NCBI GenBank assembly: GCA_016742125.1
Contig: JACVCM010000090.1
Location: 1 to 12,360, forward strand
Origin: Sphingomonadaceae bacterium
GTDB taxonomy: Bacteria; Pseudomonadota; Alphaproteobacteria; Sphingomonadales; Sphingomonadaceae
DNA length: 12,360 bases
Direction of reading: 5' to 3'
The notes beneath the pieces were generated by a model. It ran no database searches. It worked only from the letters and a program-made list of their open reading frames with translations, and was not told where the DNA came from. Below, in pieces: positions 1 through 5,464 of the stretch; position 1 is the stretch's first letter, and each line of letters begins with the position of its first letter. Position numbers and translations under genes: made by a program.

Positions 1-95
1 CCATCGATAGGGCTATGGACGACCGTTTTTCCAAAAGAATTTGTGGCACCCAAACGGTCAAGCAGATCCGCCACAAGATTGGACAATCCCGACAT
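1..95 (-). CDS. Partial CDS, N-terminus of a probable ALDH7-type aldehyde dehydrogenase
   Basis: An ATG at 95-93 on the minus strand opens a frame that stays open to the window edge (31 codons plus two bases of a Gly codon). GGGGAG at 106-101 lies 5 nt upstream and makes a good ribosome binding site. The peptide starts MSGLSNLVADLLDRLGA and ends VVHSPIDG. A short leading helix with LLxRLG followed by a V-x-SPIDG turn resembles the start of ALDH7-family enzymes (piperideine-6-carboxylate / aminoadipate-semialdehyde dehydrogenase of lysine degradation). The divergent neighbour is glutaryl-CoA dehydrogenase, which fits the same catabolic route. The catalytic domain is outside the window, so the family call is a resemblance only; that a gene starts here is better supported than its identity. 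Confidence 0.5.
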   Translation of the reverse strand, partial: MSGLSNLVADLLDRLGATNSFGKTVVHSPID

Positions 96-111
96 TACCG
101 CTCCCCACATT

Positions 112-218
112 CGTCATTCCCGCGAAGGCGGGAATCCATCACCTGAGCGTTTCGCACTACACAGCGCTTGGGGTGCACCGCAAGGTCTGGTTATGGATCC
201 CCCCCTGCGCGGGAATGA
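112..218. repeat. Palindromic intergenic repeat with two inverted arms (REP/BIME-like)
   Basis: The left arm (112-139) contains a self-complementary core at 116-135, ATTCCCGCGAAGGCGGGAAT. The right arm (193-218) reads ATGGATCCC...GCGCGGGAATGA. It is an imperfect inverted copy of the left arm, because its reverse complement begins TCATTCCCGCG and ends GGATCCAT. The 53-bp centre (140-192) has no recognised content. Short palindromes of the form GTCATTCCCGCG(N)GCGGGAAT are widespread intergenic repeats in proteobacteria; the core also fits the ATTCCC-N8-GGGAAT layout of the neisserial dRS3 element. The element sits in the divergent promoter region between the partial dehydrogenase gene and gcdH. 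The sequence does not show whether it is mobile or acts as an RNA structure. Confidence 0.75.
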
Positions 219-296
219 AGAGAATAACGGCTGGTATGTGGGTGTTGCTCCCTTGCTTCAAACCGCCTAAGCGGCCCTAGTTTCAGGAGACAAAAC

Positions 297-1481
297 ATGG
301 CCGAAATGGCAGCCTTTGACTGGTCAGATCCCTTCCGCCTCGACGACCAGCTTACCGATGACGAGCGCATGATCCGCGACACAGCGCATGCCTTTGCGCA
401 GGGCGAACTGCAGCCGCGCGTTGTCGATGCCTTCCGCGAGGAGAAAGATGCGCCCGAATTGTTCCCGTTGATGGGCCGGACCGGCCTGCTGGGTGCAACC
501 ATTCCTGAAGAATATGGCGGCGTCGGTGCGTCTTATGTTGCCTATGGCCTGATCGCGCGCGAGATCGAGCGCGTGGACTCGGGCTATCGGTCAATGGCGT
601 CGGTACAGTCGTCGCTCGTCATGTATCCGATCCATGCTTATGGTTCGGAGGAACAGCGCCGGAAATATCTGCCAGGCCTGGCGGCAGGAACGTTGATAGG
701 CTGTTTCGGACTCACCGAACCCGATGCCGGTTCCGACCCGGCGGGCATGCGGACAGTGGCGAAGAAAGTGGATGACGGCTATGTGCTGAACGGCAGCAAG
801 ACGTGGATTTCCAATTCGCCCTTCGCCGACGTGTTTGTCGTCTGGGCAAAATCGGAAGCGCATGGCGGGGGCATCAAGGGGTTTGTTCTTGAAAAGGGCA
901 TGAAAGGCCTGTCTGCGCCGAAGATCGAGGGCAAGCTTTCGCTCCGCGCGTCTACCACAGGCATGATCGTCATGGACAATGTAGAGGTCGGCGAGGATGC
1001 TTTGTTGCCAGAGGTTCAGGGGCTGAAAGGACCCTTCGGATGTCTTAACCGCGCCCGCTATGGCATCAGTTGGGGCGCGCTCGGCGCCGCCGAATTCTGC
1101 ATGCACGCCGCACGGCAATATGGCCTCGACCGGCACCAGTTCGGCAAACCGCTAGCCGCGAACCAGCTTTACCAGAAAAAGCTCGCCGACATGATGACTG
1201 ACATATCGCTTGGCCTTCAGGCCAGTTTGCGCGTCGGCCGGCTGATGGACGAAGGCAAGTTTTCTCCAGACATGATTTCAATCGTCAAACGCAACAATGT
1301 CGGCAAGGCTTTGGACATTGCTCGGGCCGCACGCGACATGCACGGCGGCAACGGCATTAGTGAGGAGTATCAGGTCATCCGTCACATGGTGAATCTGGAA
1401 ACGGTCAACACCTATGAAGGCGCGCATGACGTGCACGCGCTCATCCTGGGCCGCGCGATAACAGGGATTGCGGCGTTCTGA
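297..1481 (+). CDS. gcdH: Glutaryl-CoA dehydrogenase (acyl-CoA dehydrogenase family)
   Basis: The 394-residue flavoenzyme should oxidise and decarboxylate glutaryl-CoA to crotonyl-CoA in lysine, tryptophan and glutarate breakdown, passing electrons to ETF. Visible marks are the acyl-CoA dehydrogenase signature FGLTEPDAGSDP (about 137-148), the SGYRS segment with Arg98, which aligns by eye with the arginine that binds the glutaryl carboxylate, and the C-terminal NTYEGAHDVHALILGRAITG with the catalytic base Glu374. These last two segments separate GCDH from short-chain acyl-CoA dehydrogenases. Length is typical of bacterial GCDH. AGGAGA at 285-290 lies 6 nt before the ATG and fixes the start. 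It is divergent from the partial dehydrogenase gene. Downstream it converges on the small-RNA / DUF3617 strand and has no T-tailed terminator of its own; the hairpin at 1492-1510 faces the other way but could serve both directions. Confidence 0.95.
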   Translation: MAEMAAFDWSDPFRLDDQLTDDERMIRDTAHAFAQGELQPRVVDAFREEKDAPELFPLMGRTGLLGATIPEEYGGVGASYVAYGLIAREIERVDSGYRSMASVQSSLVMYPIHAYGSEEQRRKYLPGLAAGTLIGCFGLTEPDAGSDPAGMRTVAKKVDDGYVLNGSKTWISNSPFADVFVVWAKSEAHGGGIKGFVLEKGMKGLSAPKIEGKLSLRASTTGMIVMDNVEVGEDALLPEVQGLKGPFGCLNRARYGISWGALGAAEFCMHAARQYGLDRHQFGKPLAANQLYQKKLADMMTDISLGLQASLRVGRLMDEGKFSPDMISIVKRNNVGKALDIARAARDMHGGNGISEEYQVIRHMVNLETVNTYEGAHDVHALILGRAITGIAAF

Positions 1482-1482
1482 C

Positions 1483-1510
1483 AAAAAGAAAGGCCGCCCG
1501 GTGGGCGGCC
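1483..1510 (-). terminator. Strong intrinsic terminator of the small RNA / DUF3617 transcript
   Basis: A perfect 8-bp GC stem (1492-1499 with 1503-1510) with a 3-nt loop is followed, on the minus strand, by TTTCTTTTTGT. On the plus strand the hairpin lies 10 nt after the gcdH stop but has no T-run after it. It is therefore a minus-strand terminator and at best a weak one for gcdH. Confidence 0.85.
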
Positions 1511-1582
1511 CAGTTATAGGCTATATAGCCTGCTAGGGAGGAAAGCGTATCTCCTAAAAGACACGCCCTTTCCTAACGGGAA
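1483..1582 (-). ncRNA. Candidate trans-acting small RNA with anti-Shine-Dalgarno motif (suhB/MmgR-like)
   Basis: Read on the minus strand, the gap between DUF3617 and gcdH folds into three stem-loops. (1) GCGTGTC at 1566-1560 pairs with GATACGC at 1551-1545 around an 8-nt loop; GGAAA (1573-1569) and TTTCC (1544-1540) can extend the stem past a GG bulge. (2) The perfect palindrome AGGCTATATAGCCT lies at 1531-1518. (3) The terminator GGCCGCCC/ACC/GGGCGGCC (1510-1492) is followed by TTTCTTTTT. Between stems 1 and 2 lies UUUCCUCCCU (1544-1535), complementary to ribosome binding sites. The same decamer is, to my memory, the hallmark of the alphaproteobacterial suhB (Rfam) / MmgR / alpha-r8 small RNAs. 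The 5' end is uncertain. TTGCAT at 1614-1609 could be a -35, but the -10 is poor, so the RNA could instead be processed from the DUF3617 transcript. Family assignment is inference. Confidence 0.6.
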
Positions 1583-1627
1583 AATGGTAAATATCCGCTT
1601 AACGCTGAATGCAAAAAAACCGCCGCG

Positions 1628-2044
1628 TCAGCACGTGCCGGTCTTGCGACCTTCGACGGAGAAGGAAAAGGGCGAATTGTTACGGATCCCCTGTGACTGG
1701 ATCTGGATCAGCCTGCCCGATTCCTTACGAATGGTAGTCAGCCCTTGCCCCTGGCCGTTGCAGCTGTAACTCACGGTTACCGATGTAGGCGATGAGCGTA
1801 CGACATAATGGTCGCACGACGCCGCGCCATGCTGGATCTGGGTCAGCCTGACCGGATCGCCAAGACAAATCTGGCTGGAGGCAGCGCCCGAGGGGCCGCC
1901 GCCGACCGCGCGCAACTGCCACATGCCGCGTTCGAGCGATTGGAGCAACGACATGTCGCCAGCCTGCCCGAACGCCGCCGCGCCGCCGCCCGCAGACATT
2001 AAAAGAAGGCCATATAGGCCGAGATGGGAGAGTTTCATTTTCAT
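1628..2044 (-). CDS. DUF3617-like secreted protein
   Basis: This 138-residue protein starts MKMKLSHLGLYGLLLMSAGGGAAAFG, a typical Sec signal peptide (basic n-region, hydrophobic core to about residue 25, small residues at the likely cleavage site). The mature part has the pattern of sphingomonad DUF3617 proteins. It opens with a W-x-LR segment (GMWQLRAVGG), followed by a conserved CLGDP with Cys60, a second Cys around residue 77, YSCNGQGQGLTTIRKESGRLIQIQSQGI, and a terminal Cys. Four cysteines in an exported protein suggest disulfides. Function is unknown. Start: AAGAAG lies about 3 nt before the first ATG at 2044; the in-frame ATG at 2038 is an alternative. It stands alone, with 144 bp to the hslO stop upstream, and its mRNA would run into the terminator at 1483-1510. 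Confidence 0.75.
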   Translation of the reverse strand: MKMKLSHLGLYGLLLMSAGGGAAAFGQAGDMSLLQSLERGMWQLRAVGGGPSGAASSQICLGDPVRLTQIQHGAASCDHYVVRSSPTSVTVSYSCNGQGQGLTTIRKESGRLIQIQSQGIRNNSPFSFSVEGRKTGTC

Positions 2045-2188
2045 AAGCTTCTTGACCGTAAACCTTGTGCAGTTCCAGCGAAGCGACCTTTTCTATTTCG
2101 CAGCCTTAGCAGCAAATATTACGTTTTGCACGATAGAATGTGGTATATGAACGATCAATGACTGCCGCCCGCGGAAAAAGCTGCATGG

Positions 2189-3109
2189 TCAGTTGTTGAA
2201 GCTCGCCAGACTCACCGGGAACCGGCGCGAACAAAATTCGCAATCGACCACGATATCGCCCGCTTCATCGGCCATCTCCGCGCGGTCTTCCGCCGGAAAT
2301 TTGGCGATGACATCGCGAATATGCGCGGGATCGCAGCGGCAGCCCTTCGACAGACCATCGCCCTGTTCGATCAGCACCGCCTCTTCTTCGTGGAACAGCC
2401 GCCAGACCATTTCCTCCAGGGGCAGCGCGGGATCGGCCAACTCATCCTTGGACGTGGTCGAAGCGAGCGCTTCTACATGGTCCCATTCGGGATGATCGAG
2501 GCGGACATGCAGACGCTCGCGACCTTCCTCACCTTCGGGTAGATGCTGGACGAGAAACCCGCCTGCGATGCAGCGCCCCCGCACATGATCGACCGCGACC
2601 CGGATAAGTGTAGGAATTTGTTCGGATTGGACAAAATAATGCTCGGCAGCTTCGGCAAGCGAGGCACCCTCTAGTGGAACGATACCCTGATAGCGCCCGC
2701 CGCCTTCCGATGCGGGCAACATCCGGTCGAAGGTGATGGCGAGATAGCCCTGGCCGAAAATGCCGAACAGGGTGGAATCGGGTGGTAAAGCGGCGACGGT
2801 CGCGTCGTCGAACTGTGCATAGCCGCGCAGGGCGCCGTCCTTATAATCGCAAGCGAGCAGCCGGATCGCACCCTTTTCGGTCTGTGTCTGAAGCGTGAGT
2901 TGACTCCCCGGCTCCTTGAGCGAAGCACCGAGCAGCGCCGTCAGAACCAGTGCCTCTGCCAGCGTTTTCTCGATCAGTGGCGGATAGGCATGTGCCGCCA
3001 ATATCTCACCCAGCGTCTCGTCGAGCCGCACCAGGCGCCCCCGCGCATGGCGCGAAGGGATGGAAAAGCGCAACGGCATGTCGCTGAAAGTCTCGCTTTG
3101 CGCAGCCAT
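2189..3109 (-). CDS. hslO: Hsp33 redox-regulated chaperone
   Basis: Hsp33 is a cytoplasmic holdase activated by oxidative unfolding: zinc is released, two disulfides form and the protein dimerises. The 306-residue product has the N-terminal Hsp33 core and, at the C-terminus, the zinc switch CxC-X30-CxxC (Cys257, Cys259, Cys290, Cys293; KGCRCDP and CEFCSRR). Spacing equals that of the E. coli protein as I recall it, so the redox switch should be intact. It is the last gene of argD-argF-hslO. The argF stop and the hslO ATG share a base (TGATG, 3111-3107), which implies translational coupling; a GTG at 3112 one codon upstream is an alternative start. No clear Shine-Dalgarno is seen before either start. 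No convincing T-tailed terminator follows the stop at 2189. Confidence 0.95.
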   Translation of the reverse strand: MAAQSETFSDMPLRFSIPSRHARGRLVRLDETLGEILAAHAYPPLIEKTLAEALVLTALLGASLKEPGSQLTLQTQTEKGAIRLLACDYKDGALRGYAQFDDATVAALPPDSTLFGIFGQGYLAITFDRMLPASEGGGRYQGIVPLEGASLAEAAEHYFVQSEQIPTLIRVAVDHVRGRCIAGGFLVQHLPEGEEGRERLHVRLDHPEWDHVEALASTTSKDELADPALPLEEMVWRLFHEEEAVLIEQGDGLSKGCRCDPAHIRDVIAKFPAEDRAEMADEAGDIVVDCEFCSRRFPVSLASFNN

Positions 3110-4035
3110 CACAGCTTGTCAAAACACCACAGCAAAATCGATTTTTGCGCGTGAAGCCGGTTTTCGGCTTCATCCCAGATCAGCGACTGCGGGCCGTCGA
3201 TGACGGCATCGGTCACTTCCTCACCGCGATGCGCGGGCAGGCAGTGGAGGAATTTGGCGTCGGGCCTTGCCGCCGCCATAAGCCCTTCATTGACCTGATA
3301 GGGCATCATCGCCGCGATCTTGTTATGCGCATGCTCCTGCCCCATCGACACCCATGTATCGGTCACGACAATGTCTGCGTCCGCCACCGCCTCTGCGGCA
3401 TCGCGGGTCAGTGTGATGGTGGATCCGCCCACGCGTGCGGTTTCGATAAAGGCAGCATCGCATTCATATCCCTGCGGCACCGCGATACGGACGTTGAACT
3501 TGAAAATGCCCGCTGCCTCGACAATCGAATTGAGGACATTGTTGCCATCGCCAAGCCACGCAACCTCAAGCCCTGGCAACGCCTTGCCATGTTCGACGAT
3601 CGTTAACAGGTCCGCTACGATCTGGCAGGGATGCGACAGGTCGGTCAGGCCGTTGATCACCGGCACGCTGGCATGTGACGCGAGTTCCTCGATCTTGGCA
3701 TGGTCGTCGGTGCGGATCATCAGCGCATCGACATAGCGTGACAGCACGCGCGCGGTATCGGCAATGCTCTCGCCACGCCCCAGTTGCATCTGCCCGGAGG
3801 CCATGAACATACTGTCACCGCCAAGCTGTTTGATTGCCATCTCGAAGGAGGCCCGGGTCCGGGTCGAGTTCTTCTCAAAAATCATGCCAAGCGTGTGTCC
3901 GGCAAGCGGCGCGTCAGCATCGGCTTTGCCCTTCGGCCAGCCGCTCCGCGCCGCCTTGCGGTCGATAGCGTCGCCAAGCATCGCAGCAATCGCATCGCCG
4001 CCCGCGTCGGACAGGCTCAGAAAGTGCCTTATCAC
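3109..4035 (-). CDS. argF: Ornithine carbamoyltransferase
   Basis: It converts ornithine and carbamoyl phosphate to citrulline, the sixth step of arginine synthesis. With the GTG start at 4035 the protein has 308 residues, the usual OTC length. Visible motifs are STRTR (57-61, carbamoyl-phosphate binding), HPCQ (135-138), DTWVSMG (226-232, ornithine-binding loop) and HCLPAHRGEE (264-273, catalytic Cys266). I prefer this GTG over an in-frame ATG at 4089 because it overlaps the argD stop in the classic GTGA arrangement and begins with the family's usual (M)xRHFLxLSDAG; the longer version would add 18 residues read from within argD. It overlaps hslO by 1 nt at the other end, so argD, argF and hslO form one coupled message. 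Confidence 0.95.
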   Translation of the reverse strand: MIRHFLSLSDAGGDAIAAMLGDAIDRKAARSGWPKGKADADAPLAGHTLGMIFEKNSTRTRASFEMAIKQLGGDSMFMASGQMQLGRGESIADTARVLSRYVDALMIRTDDHAKIEELASHASVPVINGLTDLSHPCQIVADLLTIVEHGKALPGLEVAWLGDGNNVLNSIVEAAGIFKFNVRIAVPQGYECDAAFIETARVGGSTITLTRDAAEAVADADIVVTDTWVSMGQEHAHNKIAAMMPYQVNEGLMAAARPDAKFLHCLPAHRGEEVTDAVIDGPQSLIWDEAENRLHAQKSILLWCFDKL

Positions 4036-5228
4036 GCCGCTTGCGGCAGCGCGTAATCCCGCGCGCCCGCCGATAGCCGCTCGATACATTCGGCGATATG
4101 GCTTTCTTCGATGACCAGCGGCGGCAACACGCGGAAAACATTCTCGCCGGCGGCCACGGTCAGCAACCCATGATTGTCACGCAAATGTGCGACGAAATCA
4201 CGACTTACGGCTGGTTCCTTCATCTTGATACCGAGCATCAGGCCTTTGCCGCGGATTTCCTCAAACAGATGGTCATGATTGGGAATAAGCTGTTCAAAGG
4301 CTGCCCGCAAGCGGTCGCCCATTGCGGTGACATGCTCAAGAAACCCTGGCTCGGTCATCACGTCGAGGATTGCCTGCCCCGCCGCCATCGCCAACGGATT
4401 GCCGCCATAGGTCGAACCATGCGTCCCTGCGACCATGCCCTTGGCTGCTTCTTCGGTTGCAAGGCAGGCACCTAGCGGGAATCCGCCGCCAATACCCTTG
4501 GCCGAGGTCAGGATATCGGGGGTTATGCCATAATGCTCATAGGCCCACATCTTGCCTGTGCGCCCATAACCGCACTGGATTTCGTCGAGGATCAGAAGTA
4601 GGCCATGCTCGTCGCACGCCTTGCGCAGTCCCTGGATGAATTCGGGTGTGCCGGCGGTCATTCCGCCTTCACCCTGCACTGTCTCGACCAGAAAGCCAGC
4701 GGTCTCGTCATCGATCAGGGCGAGCGCAGCTTCCAGATCATTGAACTTCGCATAGGCAAAGCCGGGGAGTAGCGGTTCGAATCCATCTCGCATCTTCGCC
4801 TGATCGGTGGCAGAAATCGCGCCGAGTGAACGGCCATGAAAGGCATTCTTGAATGTAATCAGCTTGTGCCGCTGCGGGTTGCCATTGGCGAAATGATAGC
4901 GGCGTGCGGTCTTGATCGCGCATTCAATCGCCTCGACACCCGAATTGGTGAAGAAGACGGTATCGGCAAAACTATTGTCGACAATACGTTGCGCCAACGC
5001 TTCGCCCTGCGGGCTGCCATAGAGGTTGGACACATGCATCAGCATCGCGGTCTGCTCGCAAATCGCCTTGGTGAGATGCGGATGTCCGTGGCCCAGCGCG
5101 TTGACCGCAATACCGGCGGCAAAATCGAGCGCGCGGCGGCCATCCTCGCCAATCAGATAGCAGCCCTCACCTCGCACCGGCCGGAACCCGCACCGCGGAT
5201 AGACGGGCATCAAGGGCGTGATCGACAT
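4032..5228 (-). CDS. argD: Acetylornithine aminotransferase (PLP-dependent, class III)
   Basis: It transaminates N-acetylglutamate semialdehyde to N-acetylornithine and may also serve succinyldiaminopimelate in lysine synthesis. The 398-residue protein shows the class-III fold marks: FFTNSGVEA (92-100, phosphate-binding region), FHGRSLG (130-136), LILDEIQCGYGRTG (212-225, with Asp215 expected to hold the pyridine nitrogen) and TSAKGIGGGFPLGA (241-254) with Lys244 as the PLP Schiff-base lysine. AAAGGA at 5242-5237 lies 8 nt before the ATG. It is first in the argD-argF-hslO operon. Its upstream region carries a sigma70-like promoter and, between promoter and gene, a terminator-type hairpin (see the entry at 5251-5285), so premature termination may control it. 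Confidence 0.95.
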   Translation of the reverse strand: MSITPLMPVYPRCGFRPVRGEGCYLIGEDGRRALDFAAGIAVNALGHGHPHLTKAICEQTAMLMHVSNLYGSPQGEALAQRIVDNSFADTVFFTNSGVEAIECAIKTARRYHFANGNPQRHKLITFKNAFHGRSLGAISATDQAKMRDGFEPLLPGFAYAKFNDLEAALALIDDETAGFLVETVQGEGGMTAGTPEFIQGLRKACDEHGLLLILDEIQCGYGRTGKMWAYEHYGITPDILTSAKGIGGGFPLGACLATEEAAKGMVAGTHGSTYGGNPLAMAAGQAILDVMTEPGFLEHVTAMGDRLRAAFEQLIPNHDHLFEEIRGKGLMLGIKMKEPAVSRDFVAHLRDNHGLLTVAAGENVFRVLPPLVIEESHIAECIERLSAGARDYALPQAA

Positions 5229-5250
5229 GGCTTGGGTCCTTTCCGATTAG

Positions 5251-5285
5251 CCAAAAAGCGAAAAGCGGCCCCCTGGGAGGCCGCT
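5251..5285 (-). terminator. Intrinsic terminator / possible attenuator in the argD leader
   Basis: On the minus strand AGCGGCC (5285-5279) pairs with GGCCGCT (5270-5264) around an 8-nt loop, followed by TTTTCGCTTTTTGG. This is a full intrinsic-terminator layout placed about 23 nt before the argD ATG rather than after a gene. A competing stem is possible: GCCGC at 5300-5296 with GCGGC at 5284-5280, which would break the terminator. No annotated gene ends here on this strand. It is either an attenuator of argD or the end of an unseen short RNA. Confidence 0.55.
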
Positions 5286-5300
5286 ACATTCCAAGGCGGC

Positions 5301-5329
5301 GGTATAGAAGTGCACACAAGGCAAATCAA
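5301..5329 (-). promoter_or_regulatory. Putative sigma70-type promoter for argD
   Basis: On the minus strand TTGATT (5329-5324), a 17-nt spacer and TATACC (5306-5301) match a housekeeping promoter fairly well. Transcription would start near 5295, giving a leader of about 66 nt that begins just before the hairpin at 5285. A second, weaker candidate upstream, TTGCGA (5439-5434)-N17-TATCCG (5416-5411), would give a leader of about 175 nt that includes the competing stem. Confidence 0.45.
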
Positions 5330-5391
5330 GACACCGCAACGTGGCTCTGTCATTTGCAATCGGGCTGCAATCCTGAGAGGATTTTACAAGT

Positions 5392-5420
5392 TTGCTTTAC
5401 GTGCAGGCTTCGGATAATCT
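5392..5420 (+). promoter_or_regulatory. Putative sigma70-type promoter for the TPR protein gene
   Basis: TTGCTT (5392-5397), a 17-nt spacer and TAATCT (5415-5420) lie 45 nt before the start codon on the plus strand. It is divergent from the argD promoter region, so the two genes share a 236-bp control region. Confidence 0.4.
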
Positions 5421-5464
5421 CTACATGATGGGTTCGCAAAACTGTCGCTGACTGGAGGTTTTCC

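Noticed and set aside
191..502. Minus-strand frame over the gcdH start
   Set aside because: It is the antisense shadow of gcdH and the palindromic repeat; the product is low-complexity Ser/Arg-rich with no family features.
1584..1769. Plus-strand frame of 61 codons downstream of gcdH
   Set aside because: Most of it is antisense to the DUF3617 gene, whose signal peptide and conserved Cys pattern are convincing; no ribosome binding site.
2045..2188. Gap between DUF3617 and hslO searched for a promoter, terminator or small gene
   Set aside because: An AT-rich stretch near 2110-2155 could hold a promoter for DUF3617, but no -35/-10 pair with good spacing was found, and no T-tailed hairpin after hslO.
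4036..4089. ATG at 4089 as the argF start
   Set aside because: It lies inside argD, gives an over-long enzyme with an atypical N-terminus, and the GTG at 4035 gives family length and a GTGA overlap.
5213..5353. A frame of about 45 codons on the minus strand in the argD leader starting MTEPRCG, considered as an arginine leader peptide
   Set aside because: No ribosome binding site, no clustered Arg codons before the hairpin, and it runs into argD out of frame.
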